Positions 16,722 to 24,311 of a stretch of DNA of 64,000 bases are shown here, one piece after another (the first letter of the stretch is position 1; each line of letters opens with the position of its first letter). The notes under the pieces are model-generated. The model ran no database searches. It worked only from the letters and a program-made list of their open reading frames with translations, and had not been told where the DNA came from. Source of the DNA: CAZUXY01 sp964624235 (lineage in GTDB: Bacteria > Spirochaetota > UBA4802 > UBA5368); the NCBI GenBank assembly GCA_964624235.1, contig CAZUXY010000012.1, positions 18,912 through 82,911 on the forward strand, read 5' to 3'. Position numbers and translations under genes: made by a program.

Positions 16722-16754
16722 GTGCTTTCTTTTGCAACACGGAAAAGAAAGCAC
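16722..16754. repeat. perfect 12-bp inverted repeat between convergent genes
   Basis: GTGCTTTCTTTT (16722-16733) pairs with AAAAGAAAGCAC (16743-16754) across a 9-base loop. It lies between the stops of the DUF1566 gene (plus) and macB (minus). No T run follows on either strand, so it may act as a bidirectional, 3'-protecting or Rho-assisted terminator hairpin rather than a classic intrinsic one. Confidence 0.5.
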
Positions 16755-16939
16755 CAATGGAAAACGCACATCACAAATGCCGGCGAAGTTTGCCTCTCAG
16801 GCGCAAACAGCAAATTCGCTCCATCTTCATGAAAAATCCGTACAAGTGTACGCTGCCATCAAGGAAGTATAATGCCCGATCGACCAGCGCGAATTGGTAA
16901 ATAATAACTACAACCGCGGGAAAAATCAAGAGGACCTCT

Positions 16940-18907
16940 CTATTCGTACCTCAGCGCCTCGATGGGATCCAGCTTGGCCGCCTGCACCGCCGGCCACAGT
17001 CCGAAAACGATCCCGATGGCGACGGAAACGACCGTTGAGAGCACGATGGAATAAACCGATATCTTCACCGACCATCCCGCCAGCACGGTGATGAGCACCG
17101 AAATGCCGACGCCGAGCAGGATACCGGTTATTCCCCCCGAGAAGGTAAGTAGCGCCGACTCGATGAGAAACTGGACCCGTATATCCTTCTTTCTGGCGCC
17201 GATGGCCTTGCGCAGGCCTATCTCCTTGACGCGCTCCTTCACCGACACCAGCATTATATTCATGATTCCGATACCTCCCACCAGGAGCGATATAGCCGCC
17301 ACGATGCCAAGGAGCAGGCTCATGGTGCGGGTGGTACTGCTAAGAGCTTCACGGATCTCGGAAAGATCACGAACCTCAAAAGTCTCTTCGTTGTCAGGGG
17401 CGATACGGTGCCGCTTTTTCAGCTTCTGCAAGATCGACCGCGTGGCTGAGGGTATGAGTTCCTGGCTTTTTACCTGCACATCGATGTAATCGACATAGTT
17501 CTTTCCCATAACACGGTACATCGCGGTGGTCAGGGGAATAACCACGACATCGTCCTGGTCGCGGCGCGCATCGGCTCCCTTGGTGGGCAATACCCCTATG
17601 ACGGTGAAGTTCACGCGGTTGATCTTGAATATCCTGCCCAGGGGACTCTCACCGCCGAAGAGTTCCCGCACCACCGTATTTCCGACAACGGCGACCTTGC
17701 TCCGCATTCTCATCTCCTCGTCGGTAAAGAAACGTCCGCTTACCGGTTCGGCCGCCCTGATCCCTGGATAGTGGACTCCTACCCCCATTACCAGGGTGTT
17801 CCAGTTTTTGTTCCCGTAGACCGCCTGGCCGCGGCTTAACACAGTGCCTGAAACCGCCGACACCGGTGCGATCCTCTGCAGTTCCTCGGCGTCGCCCTGG
17901 TCCAGCCTGGTCACCGCGCCGGCCTCGAGCCGTACCCCCATGCTGTGCCGCGCGCCGGACCGGACCATCAGTACGTTTGAACCAAGTGAACTGAGGCTCT
18001 GAGAAATCGACTCCTTGGCCCCTTCCCCCAGGGCCATCATGGAGATGACCGCCGCCACGCCGATGAGTATCCCCACCATAGACAGAAACGACCTGAGCTT
18101 GTGGGAGAATATGGACCCTATCGCCTGCCTCAGGTAATCGATGAATTCGGCGCGGCCGAAGGCGGCATGGGTGCGGTTGAACACGCCGTCCAGGGATACC
18201 TGTTCCTCACGCGCCGCAGGCGAGGGGGCCTTCTTCCGGTTTTTCCGTTCGTCTGATACTATGGCGCCGTCCCTCATACGGATAATGCGGTGCGCATGCC
18301 CGGCAAGCTCCATTTCATGGGTCACCATGATGATGGTTTTCCCCTCGGCGTTCAGCTGTTCCAGTATGCCGATGATCTCTTCCTCGCTGCGGGTGTCCAG
18401 GTTGCCGGTAGGCTCATCGGCGAATATCACCACAGGCCCGTTCACCAGGGAGCGGGCGATGGCGACGCGCTGCTGTTCCCCTCCAGAAAGCTCGCTGGGA
18501 AGGTGTTCCACCCGTTCGGCTAGACCCACCTGTGCCAGCCGCTGGTGTGCCGCGTGGTTCATGTTCCTTTTCCCCGCATATACCAGCGGCAGCTCGGCGT
18601 TCTGAAGGGCCGACAGGCGGGGTAGCAGGTGAAACTGCTGAAAGACGAACCCCGCCACGTGGTTGCGCAGCATTGAAAGCTGGTCATCGTCCAATGTGGT
18701 GATATCTTTGCCGAACAGCAGGTACTTTCCCTTGTCGGGTTTGTCAAGGAAGCCGAGGATGTTGAGCATGGTCGATTTTCCCGAACCCGACGGCCCCATG
18801 ATGGCGACGAACTCCCCCTCCCCGATCTTGAGGGAGACGTTCTGCATTGCGGCCACCTCCAGCTTTCCGGTTTTATACAGCCGCGATACGTTTCTCAATT
18901 CGATCAT
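16940..18907 (-). CDS. macB: MacB-type macrolide/peptide export ABC transporter (ATPase-permease fusion)
   Basis: A 655-residue type VII ABC exporter subunit. The ATPase domain (about 1-225) has Walker A GPSGSGKST, signature LSGGEQQR, Walker B VVIFADEPTGNLD and the H-loop VTHE. A TM helix (about 275-300) is followed by a large periplasmic domain (about 305-520) and three C-terminal TM helices (about 535-640) with the MacB-typical GIMNIMLVSVKER and IGLRKAIGA segments. Such transporters work with a MacA adaptor and a TolC channel to expel substrates from the periplasm; both are encoded immediately upstream. It starts nine bases after macA. As the last gene of the ECF-sigma operon it is probably induced by envelope stress. 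A MacB tail remnant lies at 12968. Confidence 0.93.
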   Translation of the reverse strand: MIELRNVSRLYKTGKLEVAAMQNVSLKIGEGEFVAIMGPSGSGKSTMLNILGFLDKPDKGKYLLFGKDITTLDDDQLSMLRNHVAGFVFQQFHLLPRLSALQNAELPLVYAGKRNMNHAAHQRLAQVGLAERVEHLPSELSGGEQQRVAIARSLVNGPVVIFADEPTGNLDTRSEEEIIGILEQLNAEGKTIIMVTHEMELAGHAHRIIRMRDGAIVSDERKNRKKAPSPAAREEQVSLDGVFNRTHAAFGRAEFIDYLRQAIGSIFSHKLRSFLSMVGILIGVAAVISMMALGEGAKESISQSLSSLGSNVLMVRSGARHSMGVRLEAGAVTRLDQGDAEELQRIAPVSAVSGTVLSRGQAVYGNKNWNTLVMGVGVHYPGIRAAEPVSGRFFTDEEMRMRSKVAVVGNTVVRELFGGESPLGRIFKINRVNFTVIGVLPTKGADARRDQDDVVVIPLTTAMYRVMGKNYVDYIDVQVKSQELIPSATRSILQKLKKRHRIAPDNEETFEVRDLSEIREALSSTTRTMSLLLGIVAAISLLVGGIGIMNIMLVSVKERVKEIGLRKAIGARKKDIRVQFLIESALLTFSGGITGILLGVGISVLITVLAGWSVKISVYSIVLSTVVSVAIGIVFGLWPAVQAAKLDPIEALRYE

Positions 18908-18916
18908 AGGGTGTAC

Positions 18917-19876
18917 TCATTTCTTTCTGCTGCGTTGCGGCATGAAGGGATTTTTGCCGCCGGGGTTTGTACCGGTCCTGGATCCCTCCTTTACGGCGAC
19001 AAGCAGACGAACCGATTCGTCTATTCCCGAGAGCACCTCCACCCGTGAGTCGTCGGCGATACCCAGTGTCACTTCCTTTTTCACCGGATCCTGGTCTTTC
19101 CCCCGCCTTAGAAGAACGTAATGCTTTCCCTCCTCCATCGTAACCGCCTCCAGAGGAACGAGGAGCACGTCTTTCCTTATCGCCTGTATGATTTTCATCG
19201 TGGCGCTCATACCCGAGCGGAACACCGACGGTACTTTAAGGGGATGGATTTCCACTTCGTACATGGTTACGTTGTTGACGGTTTTCGACTCATAAGAGAT
19301 ATGGGCCACCCTGCCCATAACGCCTACATCAGGATAGGCATCCAGGCTGATATCGACGTTTTGTCCGTTTCTGACATTGCCGATGTCGGTTTCGTCGACA
19401 TCGGCGTACAGCACCAGCCGGTCGGCCAGTACCAGCACCGCCGTGGTGGTGGTTACGGTTTGCCCGGGCTCCACGTCACGAACGATAACAGTGCCGGTTA
19501 TGGGTGCGATAAGGGGGCTGGGCTTGTATGCCTCCTCCCAGTATTTGAGCTGGGAATCCCCCTGCAGGCGCGCGGCATCGATGAGAGCGGCCCGTTCGGT
19601 GGAGCTCATCCAGGCCAGCACCTGCCCCTTGCGCACCGGCTGGCCCTCGACCACCAGAACCCGCTCCACCCTGCCGCTGATCGAGGGTTTGATCTCAAGC
19701 CGGTTGCGGGGCTTTACCGTTCCGGTGGTGGAGATGAATTTTTTGATAGTCCCTCGCTCTACCGACACGGGACGATAGACGGCTTTTGCCTCCTTGGAGC
19801 ATCCGGTTGAGGCGTACAGCACCGCGACGGCGGCAGCCGCGACGCAATAGCGTGATAAACGTACATCAGCGATCAT
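18917..19876 (-). CDS. macA: MacA-type periplasmic adaptor lipoprotein
   Basis: A 319-residue RND/MacA-family membrane fusion protein. The N-terminal signal ends in a lipobox ASTGC (Cys26), so it is probably a lipoprotein. The paired lipoyl halves flank a short hairpin: ISGRVERVLVVEGQPVRKG and PLIAPITGTVIVRDVEPGQTV. The helical hairpin between them is shorter than in E. coli MacA. A beta-barrel domain with FRSGMSATMKI follows. It would bridge MacB and the TolC-like channel. The start overlaps the TolC gene end by 11 bases, and macB follows after nine bases. Confidence 0.9.
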   Translation of the reverse strand: MIADVRLSRYCVAAAAVAVLYASTGCSKEAKAVYRPVSVERGTIKKFISTTGTVKPRNRLEIKPSISGRVERVLVVEGQPVRKGQVLAWMSSTERAALIDAARLQGDSQLKYWEEAYKPSPLIAPITGTVIVRDVEPGQTVTTTTAVLVLADRLVLYADVDETDIGNVRNGQNVDISLDAYPDVGVMGRVAHISYESKTVNNVTMYEVEIHPLKVPSVFRSGMSATMKIIQAIRKDVLLVPLEAVTMEEGKHYVLLRRGKDQDPVKKEVTLGIADDSRVEVLSGIDESVRLLVAVKEGSRTGTNPGGKNPFMPQRSRKK

Positions 19877-21239
19877 GTTCCAGGGTTACTCCTTTTGATT
19901 TATTCCAGGCCGCTTCGGCGATCAGCATGTCGGCCTGGGCTTCGAGATAGCTTTTTTTTGCCTGCACCAGTTCGTTCTCGATGATGATCCAGTTGTCGAA
20001 CAGTATCTGTCCTATCGAGTACTGCGCCTCGGCGATACGCGCCCTTTCTTCGGCGGCCCTCAGGGCTTTTTCCTTCACACGGAAGGTATCGACGGCGTTC
20101 AACAGCGCCACCCAGTGCTCTTCGATGCCGACTGTCATGGAGCTGCGCGTGCTCTTCAGGTCCGCGACGGCCTGACGGTACTCGGCATCGGCCTTTGAAT
20201 TCTGATATACCCGTTTTCCACCCTGAAGGAGGGGAAGGGTGAGTTCCACACCCACCGACCACTGGGTGTTCTGAGGCGGCCAGGAGGTATCGTTTTTACC
20301 CGCGCTGGCCGTGCCGTACAGTTGCGGCAGGTAGTCTGATTTAGACGACATGCGGGCGTATTCCGCGTACTCTTTCTGCATCTCGGCTTTTTTTACCTGC
20401 GGTGTCGCATCGGCCAGATGCCCATAGGGGGGCGTGGCGGCGCCCGTAACCGGCGGGAGCATCTCACCCCGCACGGTGAAACGGTCCCATTCTTTCAGGC
20501 CCATCTCTTTCACCAGCCTGTGCCTCGCCAGGGTGACTCCCCGTTTCGCCTGAGCGTAATCAGCCTCGGCCTGGGCGAGGTTCACCTCGGCGGTGAGCAG
20601 GGACCCCCGGTGTTCACGGCCGGCGTTATAGCGCATGAGTACCAGATCCAGACTCTTTTTGCGTCTTTCCACTATCGCTTCGGCGATACGCATGTACTCC
20701 TGCGCCTTCAGGAGGCTCACGAAGGCCGTTTTCAGATTAAGACGCACTTCCGATGAAATAACCATCTTTTCATAGACCGCCTGCTCAGCCAGTTTTTTCG
20801 CAGCCGCCGTATCAAGCAGCACCTTGCCGCCGTCGAACAACAGCTGCCTGCCGCTGATGCCGTAAGAGTATGTGGTGTCCTCACGGTTTCCCTGCAGGGT
20901 TCCCGTGTAATCCTGGCGGGAGCGGTAAATATCCATTGAAGCGCTGACCTGCGGCAGCAGGGAGCTTCTGGTAATGCCCTCGTTGGACTTCGCCTGTTTT
21001 ACCTTCTCGCCGGCCGATACGATGTCAGGGTGGTTTTTCAGCGCCAGGGCTGCGCATTCCTCCCACGTCAACACCGTTTCGACGGAGAGCGTTGCCGCTT
21101 TCAATTGCAGTAACGGCGGCATGAGCAGCAGCGCCGCCACGGCGGCGGAAAGTACATTGCGCAGGCCTCTCTCCCTTTCCTTCCGGCGGTATTCACTGGT
21201 GCTGGAATTTATTTTCGTGTCGCGTGTCATTGAAATCAT
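19866..21239 (-). CDS. TolC-family outer-membrane efflux channel
   Basis: A 457-residue outer-membrane factor. A signal sequence lies at about 28-48 behind a longer basic N-terminus; a later start is possible because no strong ribosome binding site is visible at 21239. The two outer-membrane-factor repeats are recognisable: LTWEECAALALKNHPDI and long coiled segments with LLTAEVNLAQAEADYAQAKR, then VGVELTLPLLQGGKR and ENELVQAKKSYLEAQADML. It forms the exit duct for the MacA-MacB pump encoded downstream. It lies 45 bases after the Spy-like gene and overlaps macA by 11 bases. Confidence 0.9.
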   Translation of the reverse strand: MISMTRDTKINSSTSEYRRKERERGLRNVLSAAVAALLLMPPLLQLKAATLSVETVLTWEECAALALKNHPDIVSAGEKVKQAKSNEGITRSSLLPQVSASMDIYRSRQDYTGTLQGNREDTTYSYGISGRQLLFDGGKVLLDTAAAKKLAEQAVYEKMVISSEVRLNLKTAFVSLLKAQEYMRIAEAIVERRKKSLDLVLMRYNAGREHRGSLLTAEVNLAQAEADYAQAKRGVTLARHRLVKEMGLKEWDRFTVRGEMLPPVTGAATPPYGHLADATPQVKKAEMQKEYAEYARMSSKSDYLPQLYGTASAGKNDTSWPPQNTQWSVGVELTLPLLQGGKRVYQNSKADAEYRQAVADLKSTRSSMTVGIEEHWVALLNAVDTFRVKEKALRAAEERARIAEAQYSIGQILFDNWIIIENELVQAKKSYLEAQADMLIAEAAWNKSKGVTLEHDR

Positions 21240-21284
21240 CCGTTCAGTGTAATGTAGTATTATTTCAGTTCTTCCGGCGGCATA

Positions 21285-21749
21285 TTACCGGTCTTTGCTC
21301 TCACCGGTTCCCCTGTGATCCTCGATCATCCTGTTGAAAGCTGATTTCTGAATATCGTTCAGGTGCCGCGAAATCTCCAGGTATGTCCGGTCGACTGAAT
21401 TTTTAATTTCACCGAGGAAGCGTTTTCTGTTCTTGTCGATCTCAATCCGCTGCCGTTCCAGTACGGCCTTTATTTTCTCCACCTGGTCCACGTTCAGTTG
21501 AAGCCGTTTTTCCAGTCCCTGGATCAGTTTTTCCCTGATCAGGCGGCCGTGGTCTTCGCTCCGCCGGGGGGGCGGATTGAAAAAACGCCCCGGGCCATGG
21601 CGTTCCAGATCTTTTATGAAACGGTATTTCGCCATTTCATGAAAATTACGGTTGATGTAGCATCGGTCCGCCGTCACGCCGATAAATATACCCAGCGCAA
21701 GGGTGAATACCAGGATGGCTGCGGCGACGTATTTCGGTGTCCCGTTCAT
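21285..21749 (-). CDS. Spy/CpxP-like periplasmic stress protein
   Basis: A 154-residue protein with one N-terminal membrane segment (about 7-27) and an all-helical, highly charged periplasmic part. The segment LQLNVDQVEKIKAVLERQR corresponds to the LTxxQ-type repeat of the Spy/CpxP/heavy-metal-sensor family, which includes periplasmic chaperones and modulators of sigma/anti-sigma systems. It sits between the anti-sigma factor gene (18 bases upstream) and the TolC gene, the usual place for a periplasmic sensor or feedback protein of an ECF system. The anchor is probably not cleaved. No metal-binding cluster is visible. Confidence 0.65.
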   Translation of the reverse strand: MNGTPKYVAAAILVFTLALGIFIGVTADRCYINRNFHEMAKYRFIKDLERHGPGRFFNPPPRRSEDHGRLIREKLIQGLEKRLQLNVDQVEKIKAVLERQRIEIDKNRKRFLGEIKNSVDRTYLEISRHLNDIQKSAFNRMIEDHRGTGESKDR

Positions 21750-21767
21750 CTTTTTATACCTCCGCGA

Positions 21768-22250
21768 CTATCGGTTCCCGGTGATATCGTGCAAATAGAA
21801 ACGTTCATTATCCGAGATGTAAAGCGCCTCGTGGGCGGGCACCCCCTGCAGCAGGAACTGTTCAACCGCATTCACCCTGTCACCTCTGAGTATAACGAGG
21901 GTGCCGGTGAACAGCACCGCTGCGGCAAAGGCCGCCGCCGCGGGCAGCAGACGATACAGCGGGAGATATTGTGCCCATTCAGGAATCAGTCTCTCGAAAA
22001 GGCCGGCCGTAACGGCGGAGCCCCCGCTCCTTTTTTTGTACGCGGACAAGAGACCCCATGCCGGTATTTCATCCGCCGTGAACGGCACGACCCCGGAAAG
22101 CATTTTTTTTACTTCAACGATCTCGTCCCTGTACCGACGGCATCCATCGCAGAACGACAGATGGTTCTCTACAAGGGCATACTCACGTTCGTTTCCGCAT
22201 TCACCGTCAAGGTAGCGGTGCACGAAGCGCCGCATTTTTTTACAATTCAT
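21768..22250 (-). CDS. zinc-finger anti-sigma factor
   Basis: A 160-residue membrane anti-sigma factor. The cytoplasmic ZAS motif is H30-x3-C34-x2-C37 with an extra Cys3. One TM helix lies at about 100-120 (LLPAAAAFAAAVLF), followed by a short periplasmic tail of about 40 residues. It should hold the ECF sigma factor encoded just upstream until an envelope signal releases it. The genes overlap by 11 bases, which implies translational coupling and matched amounts. The Spy-like gene follows and could sense the signal outside the membrane. Confidence 0.88.
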   Translation of the reverse strand: MNCKKMRRFVHRYLDGECGNEREYALVENHLSFCDGCRRYRDEIVEVKKMLSGVVPFTADEIPAWGLLSAYKKRSGGSAVTAGLFERLIPEWAQYLPLYRLLPAAAAFAAAVLFTGTLVILRGDRVNAVEQFLLQGVPAHEALYISDNERFYLHDITGNR

Positions 22251-22797
22251 GTCCTGTCATCCTCCTGATACCGGGCTCCAGGAGTTTCCTCAGCATCTCC
22301 CGGCCCCGGTACAATCGTGACTCTACGGTACCCACCGAACACCCCGTAATCTCGGCCATCTCACGGTATGATTTTCCCTCCAGCTCACGAAGGATCACCA
22401 TGGTCCTGTAACGCAGCGGCAGTCGGTCGATCGCGTCCCTCACGATTTCCGATGCCTCGTCGCTCGCGGGGGCGTCGCTGTGCGGTGAAACGTCATGACC
22501 CGCACTTACAGGCACCGTCAAATTCCTTTTCATTTTCCTCACCGCATCGATACAGGTATTGACCGAAATGCGGTATATCCAGGTCGAAAGGCGCGACCTT
22601 CCTTCAAAACGCTCCAGCGACGTCAGCAGCTTTATAAATATCTCCTGGGCCAGGTCCTTCGACTCATCACCGTCCCTTACGAAAGAATAGCAGAGCCTCA
22701 GTACTTTCCCATAGTACCGCTCTATAAGCATTACCATGCCCCTGTCCGGGTTTTCCCGCATCAGTCTCAGTATGGCGATGTCATCCCGGTCATTCAT
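22240..22797 (-). CDS. ECF sigma factor (RpoE-like)
   Basis: A 185-residue ECF-type sigma factor. Region 2 has RLCYSFVRDGDESKDLAQEIF and the helix FEGRSRLSTWIYRISVNTCID; region 4 has LPLRYRTMVILRELEGKSY and the recognition helix CSVGTVESRLYRGREMLR. Regions 1.1 and 3 are absent, as in all ECF members. It is first in an operon with its anti-sigma factor, a Spy-like protein and a TolC-MacA-MacB pump. A GGAATAA-N16-GTCTAA element directly upstream suggests autoregulation. The leader is short and lacks a clear Shine-Dalgarno sequence. Confidence 0.93.
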   Translation of the reverse strand: MNDRDDIAILRLMRENPDRGMVMLIERYYGKVLRLCYSFVRDGDESKDLAQEIFIKLLTSLERFEGRSRLSTWIYRISVNTCIDAVRKMKRNLTVPVSAGHDVSPHSDAPASDEASEIVRDAIDRLPLRYRTMVILRELEGKSYREMAEITGCSVGTVESRLYRGREMLRKLLEPGIRRMTGHEL

Positions 22798-22817
22798 TCA
22801 TGTTTTGTATACACGGT

Positions 22818-22846
22818 TTAGACGGTCTATTAAACGAAATTATTCC
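22818..22846 (-). promoter_or_regulatory. candidate ECF-type autoregulated promoter
   Basis: Read on the minus strand, GGAATAA (22846-22840) and GTCTAA (22823-22818) are separated by 16 bases, close to the sigma-E-type consensus GGAACTT / GTCTAA. The -10 element ends 20 bases before the sigma factor start codon, giving a very short leader. The match is by eye; other copies in the genome would be needed for support. Confidence 0.42.
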
Positions 22847-23057
22847 CGTTATTTCCGTGTTTCATAAAAATATTTGAAAAAAACAGCCTGCCGATTACCG
22901 AAGCCCGACTTCCGGGAGGAAGACCTTGCGCAGCGGTCGCCGGGGAGAATGCGGCGCGATCCGGAAGGATCAACCGTTCGTGAAATTTCAACAGCCGGAA
23001 AAACAAAGCAACAGCGGTGTGGCACGAACACCTGAAACGGTCAATTGCGCATGGGGC

Positions 23058-23735
23058 TCAACACTGAACTCCCACGGCTTTCAAAAACCGTATCCCTTTC
23101 TTCGTCATCGAACTCAGCGCGTCAGACACGCTGTTCCCGGGAGCGTTTACAGGCATGGTGAGATCGACGATGCAGAAAACCTCATACCCTTTCGCGGCCC
23201 CGTCGACCGCGGTGAAATACACACAGTAATCAAGGGCCAGTCCGCAGAGGAATATCCGTTTCACTCCCCTGCACTTCAGGTACCCGTCCAGACCGGTTTC
23301 GGTTCTATGGTCGTTCTCGAGAAAACCTGAATAGCTGTCTACAGCGGTCCGGTATCCCTTACGTATCACCGCGTGAGCGTACTGTTCCGCCAGTTCTCGA
23401 TGAAAATCGGCGCCGCTGTCGCCCTGGACACAATGGTCCGGCCAGAGCACGGGACCGATCCCCTCTTCGCGGTAGGGATCGTAGGGTTTCTTACCCTTGT
23501 GAGCGCCGGCGAAGGACCTGTGCCGGGGGGGATGCCAGTCCTGGGTGAGTACGACCGTGTATCCCATTTCGAAAAAAGCTTTCATGAGCCTGTTTATCCC
23601 CGGTACGATTGTATCCCCTCCGGCCACCGGAAGTGCTCCTTTGGGCATAAAATCATTCTGGACGTCAACGACGACGAGCGCATCTTCCGGAGTTATGCCT
23701 GCCGAGTCAAGGTAGTCGATCCCGTTCAGGTTCAT
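23058..23735 (-). CDS. pncA: nicotinamidase (isochorismatase family)
   Basis: A 225-residue cysteine hydrolase that converts nicotinamide to nicotinate for NAD salvage. Visible motifs: the catalytic aspartate in VVDVQNDF, the metal-site segment QDWHPPRH, the lysine in IRKGY, and the nucleophile cysteine in LALDYCVYFTA. QDWHPPRH is characteristic of the PncA branch over other isochorismatase-like hydrolases. Cytoplasmic and single-gene. GAGGA precedes the start. An inserted loop at about 78-95 (KGKKPYDPYREEG) lengthens it slightly compared with bacterial PncA. Confidence 0.9.
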   Translation of the reverse strand: MNLNGIDYLDSAGITPEDALVVVDVQNDFMPKGALPVAGGDTIVPGINRLMKAFFEMGYTVVLTQDWHPPRHRSFAGAHKGKKPYDPYREEGIGPVLWPDHCVQGDSGADFHRELAEQYAHAVIRKGYRTAVDSYSGFLENDHRTETGLDGYLKCRGVKRIFLCGLALDYCVYFTAVDGAAKGYEVFCIVDLTMPVNAPGNSVSDALSSMTKKGIRFLKAVGVQC

Positions 23736-23930
23736 GGTATTCCTCCTTCGGTCGACAGACAGCGTTCATACCCCACCCGCGATGAGTATAAGGCCTGTCA
23801 TTCATTGTATAATTATGTTATAGTTCCACTTTCCCCAGTGCAAGTATTTTCTCCGGCCGCATGGGACCGGCTCTGCCGGCACAACGGTGCGATCCACCCA
23901 TACTTTCCCGGCATCTGCTCCGCTAATGTG

Positions 23931-23959
23931 TTGACAACTACATCGCGCCGGTTTAGATT
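23931..23959 (+). promoter_or_regulatory. sigma-70-like promoter of the STAS gene
   Basis: A perfect TTGACA (23931-23936) is followed by TAGATT with a 17-base spacer (or TTAGAT with 16), about 30 bases before the start codon. Confidence 0.5.
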
Positions 23960-23990
23960 TTAAACATCATTCATATTAGAGAGATAAACC

Positions 23991-24296
23991 ATGAACGTAA
24001 AAAAACGTGAATCAGGTAAAACGTTGTTTGTGGATCTGCATGAGGATATATCCTACGAGAATTCAATGGAGCTTGAATCCTTCATCACCGCCAATATCAG
24101 TCCGGCGGTTTCAGAGGTGGTGCTGAATATAGAGAAGGTCGCCTATGTCAACAGTTTCGCCCTCGGCATCCTTATAAAAACAATGCAGAACATAGAGTCC
24201 AGGGGGTATGCTTTCTACCTGATGAACGTCAATCCTGAAATAAAAAAGCTTCTTGATATCACCGGTATATTGTCGAAATTCAAATTTTACCCGTAG
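23991..24296 (+). CDS. STAS-domain anti-sigma factor antagonist
   Basis: A 101-residue SpoIIAA/RsbV-like protein. The phosphorylatable serine is probably S55 in AYVNSFALGIL, the position of the usual DSSG; here the aspartate is replaced by asparagine. In partner switching a HATPase kinase phosphorylates this serine and a PP2C phosphatase reverses it, changing which partner is bound. The convergent gene, with stops 15 bases apart, encodes a membrane sensor ending in a serine-kinase-like HATPase and is the obvious candidate partner. No PP2C phosphatase or sigma factor is adjacent. Confidence 0.82.
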   Translation: MNVKKRESGKTLFVDLHEDISYENSMELESFITANISPAVSEVVLNIEKVAYVNSFALGILIKTMQNIESRGYAFYLMNVNPEIKKLLDITGILSKFKFYP

Positions 24297-24311
24297 CTCC
24301 CTGGCGCAGCA

